From assembly GCA_013334745.1 (NCBI GenBank), contig JAAXWY010000002.1, forward strand, positions 99,421 to 163,420: DNA of 64,000 nucleotides, given 5' to 3'. Made by a program: the position numbers and the translations under genes. Numbering within the stretch: position 1 is the stretch's first letter; each line of letters starts with the position of its first letter. The DNA is from Coriobacteriia bacterium. Its GTDB lineage: Bacteria; Actinomycetota; Coriobacteriia; Anaerosomatales; JAAXUF01. This document shows, piece by piece, positions 56,201-64,000 of the stretch. The notes below the pieces were generated by a model. The model had not been told where the DNA came from, searched no databases, and was given only the letters and a program-made list of their open reading frames with translations.

Positions 56201-56642
56201 TCGGATTCCAGCTCAGGTCGAGTGTTCCGTCCGCCAGGATGTGGGCGATGCAGTTACGGCCCACGCCCCCCACTGCCGTGAACCCGCCACCGATGTAGTA
56301 TCCGCCGCTGCCGTCAGCGATGGCGGTCTCGATGGCGCCACCAGTGACCTGCAGGTGCGACGCCAAGAGGGCGTCAGATGTGTTCAACACGGCACCGGAG
56401 CCCGTACTCGTCGGCGCAACGCTGGAGAACCTGCCGCCGATGTAGACGCCGCCGTCGGCAGCCGGTTGAACTGCGTAGACGGTACCATTCGTGCCCCAAG
56501 TATCCGCCCTCGGAGTCGAGAATACGGCCGCCATTGCCTTCGTCGTGAACCCTGGCGCTGCCAGGGCCAGCAGGCAGGCGAGCGCCAGCACCACTGCCGT
56601 GAACGTGGACCTGACTCCAGAAGCCTTCGCCGACGCGGTCAT
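52311..56642 (-). CDS. giant secreted mosaic protein 2 (repeat propeller, InlB-like repeats)
   Basis: A 1443-residue exported protein. The ATG at 56642 has GGGGG seven bases upstream; the signal peptide is VVLALACLLALAAPGFTTKAMA. Residues about 40-760 form a repeat region of 12 or more units of about 50 residues (DGSTVYAGGDFTTIGGAARN, then IAALDASAGSTGTATAW), like the delta-60/Kelch-style propellers of large surface proteins. Next come four InlB/Listeria-type repeats (YHFVNWTGTGGFTPT, TFAGWNTAADGTGTAFD), a cadherin-like domain (NYSGTDTFTYRGSD) and the shared C-terminal cassette. No sorting motif is present. The function is unknown; it belongs with its two neighbours. Confidence 0.88.
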   Translation of the reverse strand: MTASAKASGVRSTFTAVVLALACLLALAAPGFTTKAMAAVFSTPRADTWGTNGTVYAVQPAADGGVYIGGRFSSVAPTSTGSGAVLNTSDALLASHLQVTGGAIETAIADGSGGYYIGGGFTAVGGVGRNCIAHILADGTLDLSWNPNANSYVKALAVDGSTVYVGGYFSTIGGAARRNIAALDASAGSTGTATAWDPSANTIVMALAVDGSTVYAGGDFTTIGGATRNYIAALDASAGSTGTATAWNPNANASVYTLAVDGSTVYAGGNFWTIGGAARNDIAALDASAGSTGTATAWNPNANSGVRAIAVDGSTVYVGGYFTTIGGATRSGIAALDAAAGATGTATAWNPNSSDGILALAVDGSTVYAAGNFTSATIGGATRSGIAALDASAGSTGTATAWNPRPDGMVLTLATDGSTIYAGGRFTSLGAVTRNNLAKLKADGTLDLDWDPNAGDAVYALAVDGSTVYAGGDFRAIGGEARGCIAALNASAGSTGTATAWNPNANASVYTLAVDGSTVYAGGGFRTIGGAARNYIAALDNSTGAATAWDPNASGPGGEFESRCQVNALAVDGSTVYAGGNFSTIGGAARNYIAALDNSTGAATAWDPNASGPVAEFPFESRSAVCAIAVDGSTVYAAGEFTNIGGVARNNLAALDASVGSTGTATAWNPGAGGAVRVLAVDGSTVYAGGDFTTIGSVARNNLAALDASVGSTGTATAWDPNANYGVNALAIDGSTLYASGSFTTVGGMVKSGFAAFEPAPYTVAFVTDGTPGSWVTSSTQTVLEGMSAAAVTAMAPANYHFVNWTGTGGFTPTIANPLTLMNVTADITLTANYAIDEFTVTFDSQSGSEVSPVTGVDYDTALGAGMPADPTREHYTFAGWNTAADGTGTAFDAATHVTGDVTVYAMWTIDTYTLTYSADPHGSVEGSATQVVDYNTSGIEVQAKGITGYHFVKWSDDVMTAKRTDADVKANVTVEAQFAIDTHTLTYTADTGGSIDGSATQVIDYDASGSEVAAHAGSGYRFLKWSNESTINPRTDAHVTDDATYTALFEPFAARPDTFTAQPNETTIVTAPGVLANDANVTAVELITGTEHGDVVLDSTGGFVYTPDMNYSGTDTFTYRGSDSGMWTESATVTITVLPRTYQAIEGTVTVEGAPLSRIVVAAFDAANDRHQQGVFTDANGRYRLWVPSGYYHLRFTRAADAQYAEAIDQYYRHVQKLTDAPMLRLLPAEALVVSDDLTPIAKPVASITGTITASGLPLERIVVTAYDSTTHRDVKGVFTNASGAYSITGIPAGTYHVRFGVSSPASMTQYFDHKVPISEATVLTLTAGGTLTVSSDLAPAATQTISGTITNSELPMSRIVVTAFDATTHAYVKATFTNASGVYSISGIPAGTYHLRFTGTTPSNLTQFYDHQARIGNAAPLSLDPGATLTVTTDLSGPIAP
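54400..56200 (-). repeat. about twelve tandem 150-base coding repeats
   Basis: The block GTCGAGCCGTCGAC (minus strand: GTCGACGGCTCGAC) recurs near 54437, 54588, 54742, 54914, 55086, 55240, 55389, 55546, 55702, 55850, 56006 and 56157, giving units of about 148-172 bases. Neighbouring units share long identical stretches, for example the two TGAATTGTC-type units at 54780-54900 and 54950-55070. They encode the propeller of giant protein 2. Confidence 0.85.
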
Positions 56643-56955
56643 CGTCGTCCCCCTGCCTGCGCGCGTCCGCTGATCGGTCGCGCGCTCCAGTAATGGGCCC
56701 GCCTGCCCGGCGAGCATCTTCGTGTGCTGGAGCGTTCCGACTTTGCGGTCACAGACGCGCGGACGCACGCGTACATACGCGAGCGCCCCTTCGCGGTGTA
56801 GTCCCCCACTTCGATCGCGCCCCTTTCGGAGCGAAGCGCCCAGGCCCCCCCTGAGCGTGCGATCAACTTGCTGTAGATATGCATACCCAGACCACGTCGG
56901 CATCTAAACGCGGGGTCGGGAAACGCATCAGATGCGCACGGCGTCGTCCACACCA
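56643..56955. other. upstream region of giant gene 2
   Basis: About 310 bases between the start of giant gene 2 and the terminator of giant gene 3. No gene is supported. It should contain the promoter of giant gene 2; no consensus promoter is obvious. Confidence 0.5.
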
Positions 56956-56985
56956 AAGGCCCCGCCGCTCTTGCGACGAGGCCTT
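56956..56985 (-). terminator. terminator of giant gene 3
   Basis: AAGGCCCCGCCGC, loop TCTT, GCGACGAGGCCTT: a 13-bp stem with two G-U pairs on the minus-strand RNA, 28 bases after the stop. It is related in sequence to the terminators of giant genes 1 and 2. Confidence 0.75.
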
Positions 56986-57012
56986 GAGTGCGAGTGCGGC
57001 GGGGCAGCCGCG

Positions 57013-57930
57013 CTACGGCGTGATCGGTCCGCTCAAGTCGGTCGTGACCGTGAGCGTCGCTCCCGGGTCGAGCGTGAGCGGTGTCGCCGCGTTGATACGT
57101 GCCTGGTGGTCGTAGAACTGCGTCAGGTTCGACGGTGTCGTGCCCGTGAAGCGCAGGTGGTAGGTACCCGCCGGAATTCCCGAGATCGAGTAGACGCCCA
57201 GTGCGTTGGTGAACGTCGCCTTCACGTACGCGTGCGTGGTCGCATCGAATGCCGTGACCACGACGCGGTTCAGGGGCACCTCGGCGTTGGTGATCGTGCC
57301 GCTGATGGTCTGTGCCGTCGGCGGTGAGGCCACAAGATCAGCCGAGACCGTGAGTGTTCCGCCGGCAGCCAGCGTCAGCACGGTGGCCTCGGTGATCGGC
57401 GCCTTGTGGTCGAAGTACTGAGTCATGCTCGCGGGTGTCGTACCCGAGAAGCGCACGTGATAGGTACCTGCGGGGATGCCGGAGATGGAGTAACCACCGG
57501 ATGCGTTGGTGAACACGCCTTTCACGTCCCGATGGGTCGTCGCGTCATAAGCTGTGACCACCACACGATTCTGAGCGACGCCACTGGCCGTGACCGTGCC
57601 CGTGATGCTGGCGGTAGGCTTGGTCATCGGAGTCAGATCGTCGGAGACGACGAGCGCTTCTGTCGCGAGCAGCCGCAGCAGCGGTGCGTCGGTGATCTTC
57701 TCGACGTGACGGTAGTACTGCGCCAAGTCCGCTGCGAGCACTCCATCGGCGGCCTTCGTGAAGCGCAGGTGGTGGTAGCCCGAGCGCGCCACAAGTCGAT
57801 AATGACCGGCCGCGTCGGTGAACACACTCTGCTCGTAGAGGTCGTTTGCCGCGTCGAATGCGGTCACGACGATGTGGCCAAGCGGAGCGCCGCCCGCCGT
57901 GATCGTGCCCTCAATCGCCTGGTAGCCGCG
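57013..57930 (-). repeat. 3' cassette copy 3
   Basis: The last 918 bases of giant gene 3, homologous to the ends of genes 1 and 2. The final repeat (FDATTHAYVKATFTNA, then YSISGIPAGTYHLRFTGTTP) is nearly the same protein sequence as in gene 2. Confidence 0.85.
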
Positions 57931-60900
57931 CTGTGGCACTGTGATGGTGACCGTCACCGGCTCAGTCCAGAGCACGCCGTCGCTTGCTCGGTAGGTGAAG
58001 GTATCGGTGCCGGAGTAGTTCATGTCCGGCGTGTAGGAGAAGCCCCCGTCGGCGCCCAACACCACGTCGCCGTGTTCGGTGCCCGACACGATCTCGACAG
58101 CGGTGACGCCGGCGTCGTTGGAAAGCACGCCCGGAGCGGCGACCGTCGCCGTCTCGTTGGCCTGTGCGGTGAATGTGTCGGGGTTGGACGCGAACGGAGC
58201 GAACGCAGCCGTGTAGATCGCGTCTGCCGTGACGTTGGTGTCGGTGCGCGCTGCAGCCGCCGACTCGTCGGACCACTGCGTGAAGCGGTAGCCGGCATCG
58301 GCGGTCGCGGTTACGGTCAACGCGGACCCGCCATCCTCGACGACCTGCGTCGCCGAGCCCTCGATCGAGCCACCAGTGGTGGCAACGTAGCTGACGGTGT
58401 GCGAGGTGATGGGATCGTCAGCGTCGATGTAGGCGGTCGGATAGCTGCTGCCCCACTCTTCACCGTCCGGTGTCCACGGACCCGGCACCGCCGGGAACCC
58501 GGTAGCCGCGCGGTAGTAGTAGATGGTGAACGACTCAGCCACGTCGGTGAATGCTGAGGCCCCGATAGTTGTCGGCGCATTCCCAAGGAAGTACGCGGCG
58601 GTCATGCTCGGGCAGTTGTAGAACGCGACGCTACCGATGTCGGTAACGCTCGCCGGGATGGTGACGCTCGGCAGGCTGGAGCAGTCCCGGAAGGCGCCCT
58701 CGCCAATCGTTTCGAGGGTCGCCGGCAACGTCACGCTCGTCAGCTGCGAGCAGGCCCCGAACGTACCGCTGCCGAGGTCCGTGATGCCGGACGGTACGGC
58801 CACGCTCACTAGACTGGAGCAGTTGTTGAATGCGCTCGCGCCTAGGGATGTCACGCTGTCAGGCAGGGAGACGCTCGTCATGCTCGTACAACTCGCGAAT
58901 GCGCCTTCTCCGATGGTGCTCAGCCCATCCGGCAGCGTCACGGATTGCAGACTGTAGCAAGCCTGGAAGGCAGAGCCTCCGATGCTTGTCAGCCCATCCG
59001 GCAGCGATACTTCGGTCATGTTCTCGCAGCCCCAGAACGCGAGGTCGCCTATGCGGGTCACGCCGGCCGGGACGGTGACGCTCTTCAGGGAGTTGCTCGT
59101 GTCGAACGCCTGATTGGCGATCGCGACCACGGGATGCCCCTCGAACGCGGACGGGATGGTGAGGGTCGAGTCGAGGCCGGTGTAGTCGGTGATCGTGGCG
59201 TTGCCATCGATATCGAACTCGTAGGCCCACGCTGACATGGACGTGTCCAGGCTGTACGGCGAAGCGTCGGAATCGATCCACCGACCCGTGTTGCCGCCCT
59301 GGTAGAAGTAGCCGTCCTTGACGAACCAGACGACGTACTCCGTATTGCCCGGAACGGGCAGCGAGTACGAGCCGTCCGAGGCGGTCAGAGTCGTTGCCTG
59401 TGAGATCCAGGAATTCCAGAACGGAATCCAGGCCTGAACGGTCACGCCGCTGATCGGATCGCCGCTCTCGCGATCGGTCACGACACCCGCGTACCGAATC
59501 CAGTCCGGCGTGATGTTGACGACCTGCTCGGGGGTCTCGGAGGTGGGAGTGATGTCGGTGGCGTTGTCGTAGTCGGTGTTGGCGTACCACTGGCCCATGA
59601 GAAGGTCGGTGCTCTCGGTGTAGAGCCTGTACGCGGTGTCGATTTCGGCGGGAATCGAGTACTCGCCGTTGACGTCGGTGAAGGTCGCGAGTTCGGGGTA
59701 GAAGTCCCCGTCAGGGGTGATCCACACCGAGACGTCCTCGACCGGATTGCCATCCGGGTCCGTGACGCGGCCCTTGATCTGCGGCACCGGCACCGGCGCG
59801 AGCGTCGCGTCGGCTGTGGCCTCACGGGCGTCAGGGATCAGTTCGATGGTTGTCGCGTCATCGATCGACGCCGCGTTCTCGTGCCACTTCTCGAGGTGGG
59901 TTTCGGGCAGGAACTGGAGCCGGTACTGGCCCGGTGCCCACGGCTCGTAGAGATAGGCGCCGTTCTCGTCGGTCGAGAGGCTGTCCCAGTCCTCCCAGAT
60001 TGCGTCAGTGTCGTTCCACTTCCAGATCTCGACCGTCTGATCGGCGATCGGATCGGACGTGACGGAGTCGGTGATGGTGCCGGTGATGGAGTAGTAAGGC
60101 GCGGTCGCGAGGCTCATGTTGGCGACGACGGTTGGAGCCGTGTTGAGCGGTGTGACGAGCGTCGCGTCTTCCGCGAGCGCCACGTCGTCGTAGAACTCGC
60201 TCACGAAGCCCGTGGCGTAGACGACGATGCGATAGTCGACGCCGGCGTACGCGGGGATGTCGTAGTGCCCGAACTCGTCGGTCATCCCGTAGGTGTCGCC
60301 GTAGTCTGTGGTGGTGTTGGTGGCGTGGACCAGGGCCGAGCCGATTGGCAGGCTCGAGTCATCGCTCGTGACGGTTCCCTCGATCGAGCAGAGGGGACCC
60401 AGTGTTGCGCTGATGCTCGCGCGAGGCCCGTCAGCAGCCGTCAGCGTCACCTGGGTGACGTCGCCTCGATGGGCGATCGGCTGATTCTCAAACGTCATGG
60501 ACTGGTAGCCGGACTTGGAGAAGTTCACCATGTAGCCCCGCTCGGGCTCAAGTGACGCGCCCGACGTGTATCGGCCGGCTTCATCGGTGACGGTCTCCCA
60601 GGCGTAGGACATGTAGCCGGCGTCGCTCCAGTGTCGGAACTCGACTTTGGCTCCCTCGATCGGGGCGCCCAAGAAGTCGGTCACGTAGCCGGAGATCGAG
60701 AGCGGCGCGATCGCCGCATCCACGACGGGATCAGGGCTCGCTTCCGTCGCGCGCACCGAGGTTGCGGTGGCGTAGCCGGTTTCATCGGCGTGCCACTCGG
60801 TGACGTAGCGGTCCTTCGAGAACTTCAGCACGTAGTCGGTGTCCACGCTCACGCTGAACGAGTAGAGACCCAGCTCACTCGTGGTTGTCGAGGCGATGAC

Positions 60901-63900
60901 AGTGCCGTTCTCGGGGTTGCACAGATCGACGGTCGCGCCCGAGACGAGTCCGAGCGACTCGGCGCTGGTGACCGCGCCGCTGATCGAGTAGGTGTTGAGG
61001 GCGAAGTTGGCCGTGAAGAACTTATCGCCGGACACCGCGAGGTCTTGGCGCTCTGCGGTCGGTACACCGTCACTCCAGCCGGTGAAGTGGTAGCCGCTCG
61101 CTGGTATCGCGGTGACGCTCGTTCCGTCCAGGCCCAACGCCACCATCTGAGGAGACGTCCCGGTCACCGAGCCGCCGGTCCCCGCGGCGTAGGCGAAGGT
61201 GCACGTGTCGCCGAACTTCTGGATGCGGTGGTTGTACGTGTCGGCGACGTAGGCGTTACCCGCCGAGTCGATCGCGATGCCGTTGGGGGAGGAGAACTCG
61301 CCGTTTGAGCTGCCGGCGATTCCCCACTGCTTCACGTAGTTGTCGCTCTCGTCGTACACGACGATGCGACTGTTGCCGCCGTCGACCACGTACACGAAGC
61401 CGTTCGAATCGACGGAGACGCCGCCCGTGTAGTTGAACTGCGTATCGCCCGAGCCGGCGCTGCCGAACTTCGAGACGAACGCGCCGGAGGTCGTGAACTT
61501 CTGGATCCGCTTGTTCTCCTGATCGGCCACGTAGACATAGCCGGAGGCATCCACACCAACACCGACGATGTTCTTGAACTCGCCGTCGCCCGCGCCGTAC
61601 GTGCCACCCCAACGCGTGATCTCGTTGAGGCTGTCGTCGTACTTGATGACGCGCTGCGCGTACATGTAGCTCACGTAGACGTTGTCGTTCGAGTCGACAG
61701 CCACACCCGTGGGCCAACTGCCGTCGGACTTGGTGCCAAGCACCGTGCCGTTGGGGGCGAGCTTCACGACGCGGTGGTTGTAGCAGTCGGCGACGTAGAT
61801 GTTGCCTGCCGAGTCCACCCCGATGCCCCACGGCTTATTGAAGCCGCCGAACTGCGACAGATACGTGCCGTCGCTCGCGTACTTCATGACCCGGTTGTTA
61901 TAGAAGTCGGTGACGTAGGAGTTGTTCGACGAGTCCAGTGCGATGCCACGCGGTTCGTTGAACTGGTTGTCGCCGCTGCCCGAGCTCGGGCCTCCGGCCG
62001 TCCACCACCAGTCGTTGTTGCCGTAGGCGAAGTGCGCGGAGTAGGTCTCGTCCACCGATACGAGCACGCTGATCGGGTTAGCGGTCGACGCGCCGCCTCC
62101 CGTGTCCGACCAGTGCTCGAACCGATAGCCGACACCTGCGAGCGCGGTGACGTCACTGCTGGACTGACCGTCGAGGACCACCTGCGTTGTCGAGCCCTCC
62201 AGCGAGCCGCCCGTGCCCGCGATGAACGTGAGCGCATGGTGCGGATCGATGTAGGCAATCGGGTAGTCGCCGTCAGCCGCGGTGCCGTTCGGCGTCCACA
62301 TGCCAGGCGTGGTCGGCCAGTTCTTGGCGCCAAAGTAGCGATACGCCGAGAAGGTCGGGGCGGCGTCATAGAACAGATTCGCGCCGCACGACGGCTTGTT
62401 GCCGAGGAAGCGAACCGATGTCAGGCCCGGCATCCAGGCGAAGGCGTTGTCGCCGAGCGTCGTGACCGATGCGGGGACAGTGACCGAGGTAAGTCCGGAC
62501 CCGTTGAACGCGAAGCCGCCGATCGACGTGACGCCGCTGGGAATCTCAACTGAGGTCACCAGGGGGGTGTAGAGGAGGAACCCCTCAGGGATCGACGTCA
62601 CACCCGACGGGATGGTGAACGTGCCCGCGAGACTCTGGCACTGGGTGAACTGGTATCCCGCAGGAGACAAGGTGGTCAGCGACTCAGGAAGCGTCACGCC
62701 GGTGAGCTGACCGCATTCAGCGAAGACGCCGCCGCCCAGAGTCGTCAACGTACTCGGGAGCGTGACTGAGGTAAGCGAGCCGCAGTTGCCGAAGGTCTGC
62801 AAGGGCAGGGTGGTGTAGCCCTCGGGAACGGCGAACGTTATGAGGCCCGTGTGGTAGAAGGTGCCCTTGCCCCACGAGGTGATTCCAGCGTGCATCGAGG
62901 CTTCGCTCAGTGAGGTGCAGTCCAAGAAGGCCCAGTCGCCGAGGGTGCGTAGACTCTCGGGCAAGTGGGCGGCAGCGAGCGCGCCGCATCCGTCGAATGC
63001 GCTCTCGCCAATCGACTCGATTCCCTCGGCCAGGGTGACATCCGTGAGCGAGGCGCAGTCCCTGAACGCGAACTTGCCAATCGTCTTCACGCCGCTCGGG
63101 ATGGTGACGCTCCTCAATGGGTCGCCAGTGAGCGCGCTATCCCCGATGGCCACCACGGGATGAACCCCGAGGGCTGAAGGCACGGTGACGGTGGTGTCGG
63201 ACCCGGTGTAGCCGGTGATGGTCGCGTTGCCCTCGAGGTCAAGGGTGTAGCTCCACGAGGTAGTGAAGCTCGCGGTCACGGTCTTGGTGGCGAAGTCCGA
63301 ACGCGACGCTGCCAAGACGAGGTCGCTCCAGCCTGCGAATTCGTAGCCGGCGTCAGGCACTGCGGTCACGGTGGTGCCGTACGAGCCTTCAGTAACCGAT
63401 TGCGTCGTAGATCCGACGATCGATCCTCCGGGGCCTGCGGTGTACTCGAGCGTAAACCGGGCCGGGTCTGCAGCGAAGCTGGCTGTGACCGACTTGTCGG
63501 CGACAACATCGGTATCTCGCCGCTCGGCGGTGAGTACGTCGTCGCTCCAACCTGTGAAGTGATAGCCCGCTGCCGGCGACGCGGTCACGGTTGTGCCGTC
63601 AGAGCTGGCAGCGACCATCTGTGTGGCCGAGCCCTCGATCGAGCCGCCGGTTCCTGCGGCGTAGGTGAGCGTGAAGGTGGGACTGAACTTCTGGAGGCGG
63701 AAGTTGTAGGTGTCCGTGACGAAGACGTTGCCTGCTGCGTCGGTTCCTATTCCGCCAGGCTCGCTGAACTCCCCATCGCCGCTGCCCTCGGAGCCCCATG
63801 CGCGCACGAATTCATCGGAAGAGTTGTACTCGGCGACGCGATTGTTGCCGGAGTCTACAACGAACACGTTGCCAGCGGCGTCCACGGCAACCCCGGCCGT

Positions 63901-64000
63901 GCTCCCGAACTGCGTTTCGCCGGTTCCGGCGCTCCCAAGTGTGGAGACGAGTGTCGCCTCGCTGTTGGAGGTGGAGAACTTCTGGACACGTGCGTTGTTC
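57013..64000 (-). CDS. giant secreted mosaic protein 3, N-terminus outside window
   Basis: More than 2325 residues; the frame stays open to the right edge, so the start and any signal peptide are not seen. From the visible N-terminal side: NHL repeats (VAVDAAGNVFVVDSGNNR), InlB-type repeats (GYHFTGWSDDVLTAERRD), a BspA leucine-rich array (SLTDVTLAEGIESIGESAF), a further NHL run (GNIYVADCYNHRVVKL), carboxypeptidase-regulatory-like and Cna-B-like repeats (about 59300-61000), a second BspA array (SLQSVTLPDGLSTIGEGAF), an InlB repeat, a cadherin-like domain (NYSGTDTFTYRASD) and the shared cassette ending LTVTTDLSGPITP. It is the largest and most varied of the three. The function is unknown; surface binding is inferred from the domains. 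Confidence 0.87.
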   Translation of the reverse strand, partial: NNARVQKFSTSNSEATLVSTLGSAGTGETQFGSTAGVAVDAAGNVFVVDSGNNRVAEYNSSDEFVRAWGSEGSGDGEFSEPGGIGTDAAGNVFVTDTYNFRLQKFSPTFTLTYAAGTGGSIEGSATQMVAASSDGTTVTASPAAGYHFTGWSDDVLTAERRDTDVVADKSVTASFAADPARFTLEYTAGPGGSIVGSTTQSVTEGSYGTTVTAVPDAGYEFAGWSDLVLAASRSDFATKTVTASFTTSWSYTLDLEGNATITGYTGSDTTVTVPSALGVHPVVAIGDSALTGDPLRSVTIPSGVKTIGKFAFRDCASLTDVTLAEGIESIGESAFDGCGALAAAHLPESLRTLGDWAFLDCTSLSEASMHAGITSWGKGTFYHTGLITFAVPEGYTTLPLQTFGNCGSLTSVTLPSTLTTLGGGVFAECGQLTGVTLPESLTTLSPAGYQFTQCQSLAGTFTIPSGVTSIPEGFLLYTPLVTSVEIPSGVTSIGGFAFNGSGLTSVTVPASVTTLGDNAFAWMPGLTSVRFLGNKPSCGANLFYDAAPTFSAYRYFGAKNWPTTPGMWTPNGTAADGDYPIAYIDPHHALTFIAGTGGSLEGSTTQVVLDGQSSSDVTALAGVGYRFEHWSDTGGGASTANPISVLVSVDETYSAHFAYGNNDWWWTAGGPSSGSGDNQFNEPRGIALDSSNNSYVTDFYNNRVMKYASDGTYLSQFGGFNKPWGIGVDSAGNIYVADCYNHRVVKLAPNGTVLGTKSDGSWPTGVAVDSNDNVYVSYMYAQRVIKYDDSLNEITRWGGTYGAGDGEFKNIVGVGVDASGYVYVADQENKRIQKFTTSGAFVSKFGSAGSGDTQFNYTGGVSVDSNGFVYVVDGGNSRIVVYDESDNYVKQWGIAGSSNGEFSSPNGIAIDSAGNAYVADTYNHRIQKFGDTCTFAYAAGTGGSVTGTSPQMVALGLDGTSVTAIPASGYHFTGWSDGVPTAERQDLAVSGDKFFTANFALNTYSISGAVTSAESLGLVSGATVDLCNPENGTVIASTTTSELGLYSFSVSVDTDYVLKFSKDRYVTEWHADETGYATATSVRATEASPDPVVDAAIAPLSISGYVTDFLGAPIEGAKVEFRHWSDAGYMSYAWETVTDEAGRYTSGASLEPERGYMVNFSKSGYQSMTFENQPIAHRGDVTQVTLTAADGPRASISATLGPLCSIEGTVTSDDSSLPIGSALVHATNTTTDYGDTYGMTDEFGHYDIPAYAGVDYRIVVYATGFVSEFYDDVALAEDATLVTPLNTAPTVVANMSLATAPYYSITGTITDSVTSDPIADQTVEIWKWNDTDAIWEDWDSLSTDENGAYLYEPWAPGQYRLQFLPETHLEKWHENAASIDDATTIELIPDAREATADATLAPVPVPQIKGRVTDPDGNPVEDVSVWITPDGDFYPELATFTDVNGEYSIPAEIDTAYRLYTESTDLLMGQWYANTDYDNATDITPTSETPEQVVNITPDWIRYAGVVTDRESGDPISGVTVQAWIPFWNSWISQATTLTASDGSYSLPVPGNTEYVVWFVKDGYFYQGGNTGRWIDSDASPYSLDTSMSAWAYEFDIDGNATITDYTGLDSTLTIPSAFEGHPVVAIANQAFDTSNSLKSVTVPAGVTRIGDLAFWGCENMTEVSLPDGLTSIGGSAFQACYSLQSVTLPDGLSTIGEGAFASCTSMTSVSLPDSVTSLGASAFNNCSSLVSVAVPSGITDLGSGTFGACSQLTSVTLPATLETIGEGAFRDCSSLPSVTIPASVTDIGSVAFYNCPSMTAAYFLGNAPTTIGASAFTDVAESFTIYYYRAATGFPAVPGPWTPDGEEWGSSYPTAYIDADDPITSHTVSYVATTGGSIEGSATQVVEDGGSALTVTATADAGYRFTQWSDESAAAARTDTNVTADAIYTAAFAPFASNPDTFTAQANETATVAAPGVLSNDAGVTAVEIVSGTEHGDVVLGADGGFSYTPDMNYSGTDTFTYRASDGVLWTEPVTVTITVPQRGYQAIEGTITAGGAPLGHIVVTAFDAANDLYEQSVFTDAAGHYRLVARSGYHHLRFTKAADGVLAADLAQYYRHVEKITDAPLLRLLATEALVVSDDLTPMTKPTASITGTVTASGVAQNRVVVTAYDATTHRDVKGVFTNASGGYSISGIPAGTYHVRFSGTTPASMTQYFDHKAPITEATVLTLAAGGTLTVSADLVASPPTAQTISGTITNAEVPLNRVVVTAFDATTHAYVKATFTNALGVYSISGIPAGTYHLRFTGTTPSNLTQFYDHQARINAATPLTLDPGATLTVTTDLSGPITP

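Overview
The window is high-GC bacterial chromosome spanning a replication origin. Three things point to Actinomycetota, most likely a deep or Coriobacteriia-like anaerobe: the gene order gyrA-(small membrane protein)-gyrB-DUF721-recF-dnaN-dnaA facing rpmH-rnpA-yidD-yidC-jag-rsmG-parA-parB; frequent GTG/TTG starts; and the accessory content (rubrerythrin, multiheme cytochromes, very large BspA/InlB-type secreted proteins). No rRNA or other lineage marker is present, so the class-level placement is an inference.

Layout. 1-8269: the partial PAS sensor protein at the left edge, a secreted TolB-like propeller protein, tRNA-Ile(GAT) with a terminator, YjbQ, a DUF151 nuclease-family protein, a MacA/MacB-type efflux operon and a HAD phosphatase. 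8281-18805 (all minus strand): the replication block gyrA, membrane protein, gyrB, DUF721/DciA-like, recF, dnaN, dnaA, headed by an unusual GHKL ATPase with a C-terminal helix-turn-helix whose end overlaps dnaA. 18806-19516: the oriC candidate with about ten DnaA-box-like sites; further boxes lie between dnaA and dnaN. 19517-25476 (plus strand): rpmH behind a near-perfect promoter, then rnpA, yidD, yidC, jag, two parS sites at rsmG, parA, parB and a YtxH-like protein. 25526-31773: an AddB/AddA-like nuclease-helicase pair. 31821-33370: rlmN and rubrerythrin on the minus strand. 33515-36448: two paralogous membrane-anchored multiheme cytochromes with an unusual first heme site. 36524-45649: HtrA protease, an acidic membrane protein, a Ca2+-type P-ATPase, a small soluble histidine kinase, and two D-Ala-D-Ala ligases flanking a BrnT/BrnA toxin-antitoxin pair with a palindromic operator. 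45819-64000: three tandem giant genes (about 2075, 1443 and more than 2300 aa) for secreted mosaic proteins that end in the same C-terminal cassette, each followed by a related terminator.

How the parts fit. The centre is a chromosome replication and partition hub: initiator, clamp, gyrase, candidate helicase loader, origin, ParABS. The right half is cell-surface and redox biology: heme proteins outside the membrane, a quality-control protease, cell-wall ligases and giant surface proteins. The most unusual features are the conserved CxCH heme motif in both cytochromes, the GHKL-HTH protein joined to dnaA, and the shared 3' cassette of the three giant genes. Starts were chosen from Shine-Dalgarno spacing where possible; alternatives are stated in the entries.
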